From: Lepidodermella squamata
Lineage: Eukaryota; Gastrotricha
Assembly: GCA_047495785.1 (NCBI GenBank)
Contig: JBLDXI010000024.1
Span: forward strand, 5,394,001-5,458,000
Direction: 5' to 3'
Length of the DNA: 64,000 bases
Each line of letters starts with the position of its first letter. Position 1 is the first letter of the stretch. The notes beneath the pieces were generated by a model. It was not told the origin of the DNA and did not search any database. It saw only the letters and a program-made list of their open reading frames with translations. Made by a program: the position numbers and the translations under genes. Positions 30,551 through 42,453 of the stretch are shown here, in pieces.

Positions 30551-32645
30551 TAGCAACAGCGACAACTGAAGGATGAGTCTACAAATGACATACATACATG
30601 CATGTTGTCTTGTCTTGTCCCTTGTTCGGTGAATGTCTCCGTCTAATAAGTACTTAATGCCTATAGTTTCTTAACTACGTCATGGATCGCGCTTCAACAA
30701 GGCTTGAAAAAAAACAAGTACTTATATAGCAGCAGCAGCAGCATGCAGAATTGCTTTTTTCCGCTATCCTAAACCCCTGATATAGAAGACACCTGGCTGG
30801 CTGGCTGATTGATCTGATACTTATGGTGATGGGGTTATGCATAGACTACCTACATATGATATAGACGATTGTGAAATCTATAACAAAAACAGACCACGTT
30901 TTACAAATTGACACAGCTATAACATTCCTTTCTTCTCACTTGCGTTGTTGTTCGTTTTACCTAAACGTTGTTGTTGTTGTTGTTGTTGCCGTTGTTGATG
31001 ATTTGATATTTGTTCGTATTAGCAGAATTTTGAGCTCAATCGCAGCTGATTTTGTGTGCAATATCATCATCACGTTCAGTTTTATGTTGTTGTTGTCAAT
31101 TGCAAGAGCAGCACATTTATATTATTTATTTTTTTCAAGTTCAACACCCTAAAACACCTCTAGTCAGCTCTATAACTAGAACCCTGTTGTTACTAGTTTG
31201 TTCTCCGATGGCCAATTATTATTATTATGCTACTATAAGTCGAGATGATAGTAAGAAGTGAAATGAGCAACAGCAGCAGCAGCAACTAATCCTCGAAATC
31301 GCACTAAATTGGTACAGAGTTCAGAGGATTGGCTAGTCTTGGCTTAATCTATGAATCAAAGCGAAGTGCAACAACAACAACCCGAGACAGCGATGAGCAG
31401 CTACGATTCTCTTACATTATTGACAGTGTGCAGCATCAAAATGTCATGGCTTCTTCCTTTCTTCTCCGTTCGTTGTAAAAAAACTTGAACTACTTACTAC
31501 ACCTTATTCGACCTCGATATTTTTTTTTGCCGTGTTTTTGTACCAACTACCAACCATTCATTCATTGGTAGCAAAGTTGAAGATGGTGGTGGTGGTGGTG
31601 ATTCCTTTCATTGATTCATGATTGTTTTCATTATATCGTTATATAATATTATAATATTATAGTTGATGTAGTCCCGGTTCAATGAAACTAAATGATAATA
31701 CATATAACATGAAACAGCTACTAATTGATTGGTCTCAAGCTTTAAACATAAGAAGAGTGTTAATTCGGTCAAGTTGTGATTACAAATGTGTGCATATTAT
31801 CCAAGCTTCGAAAGCAGCCCGCCCCCATCTCCATGTATAGTATGTTGTGCAAAAAATGGCGGCGGCTTCTACTTGTTGTGATTGATCTCTGCAACTGCGT
31901 CTTCGGCTGCGTGAATATCAAGTATAGTCATCTCTTGATCTATCTGACTGACTGACCTGAATGATCTCGGCGTTATGTTGAATTGATTCTCGATTTTGGC
32001 GTCTTGTCATGACAGCGTGATTCTCGTTCTTCCACCGTCTGCCTTGCCAGCCATTGTTAATCTCAAACTTGTTGCTTTTTGTCGAAAACTGGTCTCATTA
32101 TTGCAATGCTTATAAAAATATCCGTGTTGTGCTTATATGGTGGTGGTGGTGCAAAATCTAGTTTTTAACTGTTGTTTATTCCTGCGCTGCAATCTTTTCG
32201 GTGTCTCCTCTACACGTGATTTTCGAACGGTCTCAAACAAATAACTAAAGTAATACATAATATCCTCTAGTGGGGTTGATGAACCAAGTAAACGCATCAT
32301 TCATCTCAGGAGTCTCTTCTCTCGCATAAATAGCTCTATTCGAACCAAAATTGACGTTGCATGTACGTACGTTCATCATCGACGTGGCGCTTGTTTGCTT
32401 GCGTTTTTTGTCTCCAGCTGGCGCCAAAATTAGTGTTCATTTTCGGCTATAACACTTATCTATTATGGATCGAATCGAAAATTTATTAATAAAGAATCGT
32501 ATATCAGCTCAATCGAACGCGTGTTTTGTTATAGGTACATTGGATTCACTTGGGGTTGGGCTTACTACATCAGAGCTGTTTAAAAACATATTATGTTGTT
32601 GTGCATCTTATAGATAGATACCTATATCGGTTTTATAAGGCACAA
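30551..32645. other. ELAPOR 3' UTR and intergenic DNA
   Basis: About 2 kb with short CAG, TTG and TGG repeat runs but no gene. The frame upstream of 32646 is open back to 32550, so an upstream start for the next gene cannot be excluded. Confidence 0.4.
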
Positions 32646-35600
32646 ATGATGGCGGATGACTTTGACGGAGCCATCGAACTGCTGACGGCTTCGAGTAACG
32701 GCGCTGACCAGGTGGTGTTGGAATGCCTGAGAAAAGCTCGCATCGCCATGAGCAGACTGGCGTCGAATTCGACGATCGACGCGGCGAAAGCGACTCGCCT
32801 CGCCGACATTTGCCTCAACAAACTCGTCGAGGCGGAGGTGAGTGATAGCGAAAACGAGGCGGTCGCTGTCAGTTTGCTGCAGCTGCTGTGCAATGCAGTT
32901 GTCGCCGGTTTCTTGTCACCGCCGTTTGAACGCGTTCTCCAACACGCGCCTCGCCTCGCAGCTACATGCTCGTCGACGACAAAGCGCGGTTCAATGGTAT
33001 CGGCGTTGTTTTTCCAGTGCTCACTGCGCAATGACTGCTTCATCGACGAGTTGCTACTCAGACTGCAGATGAACGATTATTCGCTCCTGGGGTCTTATGT
33101 GGAGAATCTCGCGAACATGTGGCTGCAGGCAGAGCGGCACGACTACCTGGAGTGGAACGTGTTCTTGCTCGAGGCCGCGTTCGCCTCGCCGCACTTCGGC
33201 CTGCTCGTCGCCGGCCGCATGGCGCCGAGCAGGCGGCGGCTCGTGCTCGAGGCGCTGGTCGAGGCGCCGCAAGCCGCAACGACGCAGACCCACCGCTACC
33301 TGCGCTGCGTCGCCGACGAACTGAACCGAACGTGGCAATCGATATCGAGCCGATATTCAATCGATATGGATTTGCGTGATGACGACGACGAGTTGCGGTG
33401 TTTGAGTCTGCTAGCCGAACTCGTGGCAGACGCGCCGCCAGATCTCCGCCACTCGATCGACACGCCCCAGTTGTTCGCCACTTGCCTCGATCTGCTGCAA
33501 TTCGTGCGTTCGATACCCGACACGAAAAACGATTCCAACCAGCAGCAGCCGTGTGGTGCGTTGAATTTGAAGAGCAGGGTGATTCAGCTGGTGGGCGTGC
33601 TGCTGCGAGACTCGCCCGCCAACAAAGCGGCACTGCTGCAGCGAGACGACGCGCTGCTCGGCCTCGTCGACGTCATGAGCCGCCTCGACCTCGCCAGCCC
33701 CTTTGCCTCGCAGTGGTGCATCGTGGCGATTCGCAACGCCGTTGACAACAGCCCCGAAGTCGCGCTCGCCCTCTACGAACTGCTCACCGGTTCCGATCTG
33801 CTGGGCCGGCTAGGCGTCTCCCTACAACCTGCTGCTGCTACGGACGATAGCAAGAATGCTCAAGAATGCACTGAGTGTGTTCAAGTCGAAGCTGGTGAGT
33901 CGACTAATGAGATCTACTACTACTCGAAGGCTGATTTCGTATGTTCGCCCGATGATTCGCCGCCGCCGTCGATGACTCGCTTCAGTGAGCACTTGCGGGC
34001 GGCGTGGCAGCGCGCGTGCGGCACGCCCGGGCTGCTGCGGTTCCGGTGCCGGGCCGAGTCGACGCCGGCGCGCCGCATCGGCCGCTACTACGCGCTGCTG
34101 AACGAGCAGCGGGCGACGAACCGGCGAGCGGCGCCGCACTTCGACTCGGTGACGCAGCCGCCGGACGAGCACGCGTTCAACTTTTCGAAATGCCGCCGGC
34201 AAGAAGTGCTCTTCGCCATGCACTGCCGCGAGGACGTTGAGGCGGCTGGTGGTGGTGCCGAGCTGGAGTTGGAGGCAACTGGTCGGCGCGTGTTCAGCCG
34301 GCGGCAGCAACGCGTCTCGCCGCTGCACGAGCGCCACGTCGTCATGGTGAACGTGTCGCCGATCGGCGATCCGTCATGCTTGATCGTACCCGACAGGTGA
34401 GACAGCAAATAGTCAAAAGTAGTCGGAGTAGTTAGTTTTGCGTTCGGTCGAAAGGTCAAAAGGTGCCAGTTAGGCGAACGAACCATTTGTTGCTATAATG
34501 GCATCGTGTACACATTTCAGAGTGCAACAAAAAGTGGTTCACTATTATAGCCAAGAGTGCAGTTTTTTATTAAAGTTATTTTTCTGTTTTGCAATATTTA
34601 CTCGTTTTCGTTTTTCGTCTTCGATCGATTTTCACAAGATCGATCGAATGGTGGTAAAAAATTTGCGTAAAAAGCAGCGCAATATGGGATGACATTGAAA
34701 AAAAAGTGTTTAATTTTTGCAATATAGACTGGCTGTGCTGCCGCAGTTGATGACGGTGGAGGCGGCGCGGCTGGCGATCCACTTTGCGCTGGCGTGCGGC
34801 GACCGGCACATGCGCGTCGGCTTCAACTCGCTGTGCGCCTTCGCCTCGGTCAACCACCTGCACCTGCACGCGTGGTCGAGCCGCAACGGTGCGCCCGGCT
34901 ACGAGCGCGACGGGCTCTACGTCGAGTCGACGCCATGCCACCGCCTGCTCGTTGATCAGCAATCGCCATCGGTGTTGTTCGAAGTGCGCGCGCCCGACGA
35001 CTCGCCGCTGCCCGGGTTCGCGCTGTCGTTGCGCGAGTCGGCACGAGGCGACCCGGACCGCCTCGCGCAGCTCTTGTACCTGGTGTGCGATGCGCTGGTG
35101 GTGCGCGACACGCCGCACAACGCGCTCGTGACGTGGGGCCGGCCCTTCGAACAGCAAGCAGAAGCAACTCGAACTGATGATGACGATGCCGAGCAGACTG
35201 AGTGGACTGTTCGCGTGTTCGTGTGGCCGAAGCGCAAAATCGAACGTAAGTTGATGCTTGCTTTGCTCGTCCTACTCTTCTTACGCGTGTAGTATTTGGT
35301 GTTGTGTGCTCATGCGTGACTGTGTGTATGATTTGATTTGATTTGATGATGATGCTCGTTCGAATAACACACACACAGGCTGGCAACAGCGCCGGCCACT
35401 CGCCGCTGCTTCGATGGAGTCGGGCGGCTACGTCATTGTCAAATCGCCAGCTGCCTTCAACGCCATCTTCCAATCAAAGTCAAATCACGTTGATGACGAT
35501 GATGATGATGATGTATCATTGCTGGGCTCACAGATCGCCATCGACGCGGAAATGTTCGCGCAGACGGCGGCTGCGTTGCCACCACCAACCAGTCGTCGAA

Positions 35601-36129
35601 CAGCCGATGGATGTGGTGGACACGGTGGTGGTGCTACAATAGCAGCGAGTGACGAGTGGCGGCGGCTGTGCCACGCTGTAGCCAGCCACGTCGTTTCAGC
35701 AACAGCATGATGATAACACCGCTATAAACACCGCTCAGTATTTTATTCTGCGTCGTTTTTCTCGTTTGTGTGTGTGTGATTGAGTTATTTGGCATGGTTC
35801 TATTGGTGATTTGTCTGAATTGTTTATGCTCTCCTCCTATACATGTACAGGTGGTGAGAAGGATGCGGCGGTGTGCGCAGCCGTGGGCGAACTCGCCGGC
35901 TACCTCATCGTCAAGGACGAGTCGCTGTTCTACGACGACGACGACCAAGATGGTGGTCAAATGTCAGCCGAGTGGTGGCATCGCCAAGTCACCCAACAGG
36001 TAAGCGTCAGTCACCCTACTTATTAGTTTGTTAGTTTTTTGTAATCAATTCAAACAGGCTGCGGTGGCGCCACCGCACGAGTACGCCGCCATTCGCCAAG
36101 CTGTTGTCGACGCTGTTTCATCATCGTAG
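32646..36129 (+). CDS. ATXN10-GDPGP1: Ataxin-10 / GDP-D-glucose phosphorylase 1 fusion protein
   Basis: Exon 1 is 32646-34396 and exon 2 is 34728-35245. Exon 3 is either 35379-35710 with its own stop (866 aa) or 35851-35999 plus 36058-36129 (829 aa). Residues 1-400 are ataxin-10: helical ARM-like repeats ending with the conserved block LKSRVIQLVGVLLRDSPANK...WCIVAIRNAVDNSPE. Without any stop or intron the frame continues from about residue 430 into GDPGP1: ADFVCSPDD, HAFNFSKCRRQEVLF, VMVNVSPIGDPSCLIVP. Exon 2 supplies VGFNSLCAFASVNHLHLHAW with the HIT-type HxHxH catalytic motif near residue 627. GDPGP1 cleaves GDP-glucose with phosphate to glucose 1-phosphate and GDP, removing a misincorporation hazard. 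Ataxin-10 is a scaffold in cytokinesis and neurons and a partner of O-GlcNAc transferase. In other animals I know these as separate proteins. A strong GTGAGT donor at the junction (33895) is an alternative: if spliced to 33985 it would shift the frame and truncate the product. Confidence 0.85.
35379..35710 (+). other. Alternative terminal exon 3a of the fusion gene
   Basis: Acceptor at 35377-35378, in phase with exon 2. It encodes WQQRRPLAAAS, then ESGGYVIVK, a run of seven Asp, and ends SDEWRRLCHAVASHVV...TGA. It aligns with exon 3b (ELAGYLIVK, later SAEWWHRQV), so the two are diverged copies of one GDPGP1 C-terminal segment. 3b is closer to the vertebrate sequence (ELAGHLPVK). Confidence 0.7.
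35851..36129 (+). other. Alternative terminal exons 3b and 4b of the fusion gene
   Basis: 35851-35999 and 36058-36129, also in phase with exon 2 (1 base carried over). It encodes GEKDAAVCAAVGELAGYLIVK, FYDDDDQDGG and SAEWWHRQVTQQ, then a final 23 residues to TAG. This is the form that matches known GDPGP1 C-termini better. Confidence 0.75.
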
Positions 36130-36927
36130 CAGCCGAGATCCGATCCAATTCACTCTGATGCTGCTGAAATGGCCTTTTACTCGTGTATTCTGTGATTACT
36201 TATAATATACCTTCTGCTCTACTGCTTATAGTTCTTGTTGCTGATTTCTATGCTGATGATACATATACATTCATAGCTTATATTTTGTGCTCTTTGTTTT
36301 TTCTTTCTCTCGCTGCTGACGATGATGATGATGCCGGTTTGTGGACAAAATGATAATAAAATTGAAACAAGTCACAAACAAGTCTCAGTTGTTTATCACT
36401 TTTCCATCGAAGACAAGTTTTTTCCTTTCTCCAAAACATAACTAACTTGCCAATTTTCACGTGCCGTTGGTGCAATATAATTGGTCATAATTGTCGCATT
36501 TTTAGTTTTAGACCACAGGCCACTCGAACAAACAAACAAACTAATGAAGAAACAACGCTGCTGCGGCCAACAGGTGCTGAATTCTTTATAGGTACAACAG
36601 CCCCAATTTACTGTGCGGTCTTCGAAGGCGCCATTGAATCGATATTACATATATGCTACTATCGGAAGTATAAAACTACTCTATCGAAGTGGGCCTATTC
36701 CGTCTTTTAATAAAAATTAATACTTGGCCCACCGACATTGGTTCGATGGATAGTAAACAATGGCACAGGTCGGTAATAAACGTGTCGTAGTCGCGTAGGT
36801 GAGACGCTAAGCCGGCAGTCATCCACCATCCATCCATTCATCGTCGTCATCATCATCATCATCATCCTGATAATGACGACGACGACGATGACAGCTGAAA
36901 ACTGCCGCGCTGCTATAAAGTAGCTGC

Positions 36928-36959
<32 letters not shown>

Positions 36960-37320
36960 CGATCAAAAATCGATCGATCTGCCAGTAGTGTAGTTCATAC
37001 CTTGACAGCTGCCGTTGATCACTTGGCAACCGCGGTCTTACTTGCCTATATATGTTGTGCCCGACTGCCCACCGACACTACGTCGCATATATACATAGCA
37101 TAGTTGTAGTTGCTGCTGCTATTTTCAATCGGAACAGTTTATCACCCAGGCACGTTGCTGCTGCTGCTGAATATATACCATACCTAAAAGCCATTTTCTT
37201 CTTCAAGAGCGCAGCCACAACTTCCCGCTCTTCAAATATAACAACCGCACATTTTAATACCTCCTACCTGTTGTTTTTCTCAATGAATTTAATAGCAGCT
37301 TTATTGTAAAGCGATTAGAG
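36130..37320. other. Intergenic stretch with simple repeats
   Basis: About 1.2 kb; includes a (TCA)n run near 36845-36867 and a perfect (TAT)n run at 36928-36957. No gene seen; should hold the promoter of the Tctex gene. Confidence 0.4.
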
Positions 37321-38506
37321 ATGCCGAACTCGAAAGCGAATGCAAACGCGAGCAGTAAAGACACCGGCAAAGCGGCCGGCGGTGGCGGCAAAAGCGGCAC
37401 CCAGGAGTCGATGGGCGCCGTGGCCGCCGGCGACCGGCCTGAAACCATCGTCGAGGAACAGGAGAACGAGGCCATGAGCATTCAGGTAAAATTGTTCATT
37501 AATTGTTCAACTATAACCTGAGACACTTTTATCTAATCAGGAGACGACAGTGTCGCGGTTGTCGCGCACGCAGCGCGGGGCCCGCGACAAGACCGGCATG
37601 GGCGAGAAGACGTCGCAGGCGCTCGTGTCGCAGCAGCGCCTCGAGAACACGTACAAGCTGATGCCGGACATGCCGTTCCGCACTGGCCGCGTCAACGAAA
37701 AGGTTACTTCGCCAATTCACTCTACAGCAATCTACTGCTTCTTCTCATTAATCAAACTTGCCGAAATCGCCATTTTTTATTAGGCACCCAGAATTGTTAT
37801 GAACAATCTAAGAAAATCATTTTGGGAATTTTGAAAGCGGGAAAATTTGTAGCAAATTTCTTCAGTTTCATGTGTTCATATTCGTTGGGCGGAACCCGGA
37901 TTCGTTGTTTTTTCACCGATTTATAACCGTCAAGTTGTATTAATAACATAACAGCAATATTTCACTTGAAGTTCTCATAGTATTCGAACTATCGGGATTT
38001 AAGCCGGGAAAATACCTGAAAACGCTGAATACTTGTAGAAATTTAAAATAATCTCAAATTACCATGGGCAGGAGTTTCAGAAATTGGAAAAAAAAATCTA
38101 CTGTACTCCAGCTTTCTTGTTGCTGAGTCATCAACTGCGATGAGAAAAAAATGAAAACACAAGTGTTCTTAAATCAGCGTTTTGTTTTTTTCATTATGAT
38201 TTATTACAGGTTCACCAAGTGGTGTCGGCGCGCATGGCCGATTTCACGTACTCGCCTGAGCGGGCGGCGGCGCTGACGTGCGAACTGGCGGCGGCGTGCA
38301 AGGCGGCGGTGAAGCAGCTGCGCATGGCGCGGCACAAGCTCGTCGTGCTGGTGACGCTGCTGCCGGCCGGCGCCGACTGCCGCCCCTCGCTCATCTACTC
38401 GTCGCGCTGCCTGTGGAACACCGACACCGACTCGTCGACGAGCGTCACCGTCACCGCCCGCGCCGCCACCGTCGTCGTCCTCGTCTTCGGCCTCTACTAC
38501 GACTGA
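37321..38506 (+). CDS. Tctex-type dynein light chain domain protein
   Basis: Exons 37321-37485, 37541-37702 and 38210-38506; 624 nt, 207 aa. A low-complexity Gly/Lys/Ser N-terminus (about 80 residues) is followed by ENTYKLMPDMPFRTGRVNEK and the Tctex-1 fold: long helices (YSPERAAALTCELAAACKAAVKQLR), RHKLVVLVTLLP, SRCLWNTDTDSSTSVTV and the closing VFGLYYD. The N-terminal extension before ENTY places it with the DYNLT2/5 (TCTEX1D) type, not the short DYNLT1/3. These act as light chains of cytoplasmic or ciliary dynein. The exact orthologue is uncertain. The promoter region and first exon contain no unusual feature. Confidence 0.88.
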
Positions 38507-40144
38507 GCCTTCTAAAGTAGTACCCATTTATCAATTAGATAGGTACTTGTATAGCTGATCATCCATCTATCACATCCGCGGCAGCCGCTGAGTAAACACA
38601 TTTGCGAACTTGTTATTGTCAACGATGAATTGCCTTTTTCGATTAGGAATTTAATATTATTTTTAGGATTATTGGATTGGCTTAATTGCTTCGATTGCTT
38701 AATTATTTTTCATCCGAGTAAAATAAAACGCGCAATGAATAATGGAGATCACAGATTATATCCAATCAGTAGAGCTTAAATACCTTTAACCTGGTTTCTT
38801 CATTTCTTCCGATCGTGATGAAAAAAATCAAATGACGTGTAACAAGATACTGACACCCTCATCCATCTCGCCAGCAGCAACGGGCGACAATTTTGAGTAG
38901 ACAGAAAGATAAGTAAAGAAATTGACGCTCTCTTAAGATTTGGTTACACACACTTGCTGTTTCGTGGTGGTGGGTGATGAATAATAAGTGAAGAGAGTGT
39001 AGGGGTGTCGTAATTCGATGAATTTGCGGCTTAGGAATGCGTCGAAAGCCACTTGAAGGTGTCTAAGCCGTGTTTACTCGCCGGCGATCGGTAGGTGCCA
39101 CCATGGGCAAGTAACCAATTAATCGCTGCAGGTGTACGCCTAGTGCCCAAAGTGCGATTTGACACTCTTACTCTCCGCATCTCGGCACGTTCATCGCGGC
39201 GCAAGTATTTGCCGACTTTGCGCAACACTTCCAAACAGCAGCAGCAGCAGCAGCGATCAGGAATTTGCGATCGCACTAATTACTTGTCGAGTGGGCAGCC
39301 AGCCAGCTTAACACACCGCAGGTAACAAGTTACCGGCTCGGCCAAAAACAAACAAAAACTGTTTCACAGCGAGCACTTTTATTCGCGAGCGCGAAAATCT
39401 CGGCGCCAAATCGCAACTATTTCATATAATAGCAATAATAACAACCATGATATTAATAATTAATAATTAATAATAATATTATTATTGTATTAGCAATAGC
39501 TAGTCAGTATATAAGGTCATGACACTGCCATGAATATAATATAATACTTCTTTCATATTAATTAATCAATTAATTATCATAAATAATAATCAGAATATTT
39601 TTGCATTTTGCATCATCTCGAGGTTTTGATTTCTTTAATAAAATTAACAATTACAGTTAATTACAATGATGATGATTGAAAAACAATGGCGGCGACGGTG
39701 ACGACAATTTTTTTATGTTGAATAAAACCACGAGCATAGAGAGGGAAAGAAGGCGATGTAGTAGTAGTAGTAGTTAGTTGTAGAACACGGATGAGATGAA
39801 CAGGAGTACATTTAAATACATAAATAAATCGACTTTGTACACCCGTGGCCGGGACTGAGATTCAGAGGGATGAGATGAGGCGGAGGCGCGAAGGAGAAGG
39901 AAAGCAAAGGAACTGCTGATGCTACACACCGATGACTTTTGTTAATTAAACGGCAGACGACAAAGCGACAAGAGTAAGTACGAAAACAGATAGCGAACAA
40001 AGAAACACCTCGTTTTTCATGCGATGATTGCAATACAATTATTAAATCCACAACAATTCATATATATTGTGTAAGAAATATTTTCTGATTATTAATCTGC
40101 TGGCAATATAAATAATAGTAATTTAACAAGATACAATTGATTGG
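38507..40144. other. Intergenic stretch downstream of goosecoid
   Basis: About 1.6 kb; a very AT-rich block of TAATAAT/ATTAAT words occupies about 39,430-39,660. It contains the 3' UTRs of two convergent genes. No RNA gene seen. Confidence 0.4.
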
Positions 40145-42453
40145 CTACGAGTAATTGCTCATTCGCATGAGTTTCGCCGCCGTTGGCCCACTGCCAGTGT
40201 GGCACGGCGAAGCGGAGGCGCTGAGGCGGGACGAGTGAGACGCCAGCTCGACATCGTCCTGCTCGTCGACGTCGAGTTCGTCCGACGTCGAGAACCCGTC
40301 GTCGTCTTCGTCATCCTGGGCGGCAGCGGCAGTGTTACTTCGATGGTGCAGATTGCCAGCACGGTTGCGCGCCACCGATGCGCGCATGTCGACTGCGCCA
40401 ATGCCGGCGCCGCCGCCGTTGCCGATCGCCGTCGGGCTCGAACTGCTGCAGTGCGAGGCGGAGGGCGAGGCAGCGGGTGAAGACGACGAGCAGCAGCCGT
40501 CGGGCGACGACGACGACTTGGTGGCCTGCTGCTGCTGGTGATGGTGATTCTGGTGGCTGTTGTGCACGTTGATGAGCTGCGACGCTGTCGCCAGGGTGCT
40601 GAGGTGCAGGCGGCGGGCGCTCTCCTGCTCCTCGCGCTTCTGCTTCCGCCACTTGGCACGCCGGTTCTTGAACCACACCTTCAAATCAAAGACGAGAAAT
40701 TAAATAATAGAATATTTCAAAAAAATTATCTTTCATTTTTTATCATCTGTCTGGTGTTTTTATCGCCGTTATTTTAGGGCCGTGTGCAAGCGCATGTGGT
40801 GACCTAGTGCGATGATGAGATGAGAGATGAGAGATGACCTACTTGCTTCGACAACGTCATCATTATCATCATTTTTCGAAAGCAAAAAAGCTCGTCGTCG
40901 TCGTCGTCGTCGACGATGAAAAGCAAACAAGCCGTGGCGGTGGTGAAAATGCGCAACAACATGATGAGATGATGATCGGGTAAAAACGCCAGGTATGATG
41001 CGCTAAAATTATTACGCACGCAATACATAGATAGATAGATAGCAGCTAATGATGAGTCTCTAAAATCAACATTGGCGCGCTCGCTCGCGCTGGCCCAGAT
41101 ACGCGCAGCAGCAAAAGCGAGAGCAAACAGCCTACAGCCTATCATTGAGGTGTTGTTGAAATTCAAAGTTAAATTGCGATCATCACCAGCAAATGCATGA
41201 TGAGCCATTATTGTTATATTAGGCAGGCTGACGACGACGATAAACACGCGGCGCGCGCGCGAGCGGCACCACCTCATCTGCGCAAACAATCACCGCCGCC
41301 GCCGCCGTCATCGCCAATAATAGATAAAAACGTAAATATATCTATCTAATATGATATCTAATAAATGGCGATGATGGCTCTGCGCTAAGTGCTAATGAGC
41401 CAATATCCGATTTTGAGACAATGAGACAATGAAAATGAAAGTTACCTCGACGCGTTCCTCCTTGAGCTCGATCTTGGACGCGAGCTCCTCGCGCAGCAGC
41501 ACGTCCGGGTAGTGGGTGCGCTGGAACGTCCGTTCCAGCTCCTCCAGCTGCTCCTCCGTGAATATGGTGCGGTGGCGGCGTTTGCGCTTCGACGCCGCCG
41601 ACAGCGACCCGCTGCCCCCGCCGCCCAATCCGCCGCCGCCGACGTGGTGATGCGCCGCCGCGGCCGCCATCGCCATCGACGCCGCCATGTGCTGCGCGAA
41701 CGCAGGGTGTTGCATCGGCGACTGATGATGCGACTGAATCGACTGTTGCGGCGGTGGCACGGCGAGTCGGTGCTGCTGCTGCGGCGTCGACGCGCTGTTG
41801 GCGGAGGCGAACAGCGACTGCAGTTGCGCGAGCGGGTCCGCCGCCGACGAGGCCGACGCAGCCGGCGACGTCGTCGATTGCAGCAGCGCGTTGATGAGGT
41901 CGAGCGAGGCGTTCGACGCTGGGCTGGTGTGTTGGTTGTGGTGCAGCTTGTTGTCAGCCAGCTTGTTATCGGCAGCCGGCAGCAGCAGCGACGACGGCGT
42001 GTTCGTTTTGTTCTTCAAATGCTGCTGCAGTTGCTGTTGCTGCTGCTGCTCGGCTGGGGCTGACGACGAGGAGGCGTTGGACGACGCCGAAGCCAGCGGC
42101 GCCGCCGTCGCATTCGTCGACGAGTTGACGTTGAGGGCGAGTGGCGACATGGGCGACGAACCCACCGGTTGTTGTTGTTGCTGGTTGAGCGCGGCGAGGA
42201 GGGCGTGCTGCAGCAGCGCCTGCATCGCCGCGGCCGCGTGTTGCTGCTGTTGCTGTTGCGCCGCCGCCGCTTCCATGTCGGCGGTGCGTTGCCGCTCGGC
42301 TGCGGCGGCGGCCGCAACTGCCGCAGCCCACGTCGCCAGGCCGTTCGAAGCAGCAGCAGAAGCAGCCGGTGACGACTGTTGCTGTTGCTGTTGCTGTTGG
42401 GCGGCTGCTGCGGCGGCTGCCTGCAGGTACGCCGAGGCGATGAAGCTGTTCAT
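40145..42453 (-). CDS. gsc: Goosecoid homeobox transcription factor
   Basis: Exons 41446-42453 and 40145-40678, intron 767 bp, 513 aa. The start is the ATG at 42453. The homeodomain is at about residues 291-350: [20 protein letters not shown], then [24 protein letters not shown], and after the intron [19 protein letters not shown]. The intron falls between homeodomain positions 46 and 47, as in many PRD-class genes. Lys at position 50 (WFKN) gives TAATCC-type DNA recognition, as in goosecoid, Otx and Pitx; RRHRTIFT and KEERVEVWFKNRR fit goosecoid best. The N-terminal half is dominated by Gln, Ala and Ser runs (CAG/GCN codons). I do not find the usual FSIDNILA-like eh1 repressor motif. Goosecoid is a repressor used in early patterning, foregut and head development. 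Confidence 0.93.
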
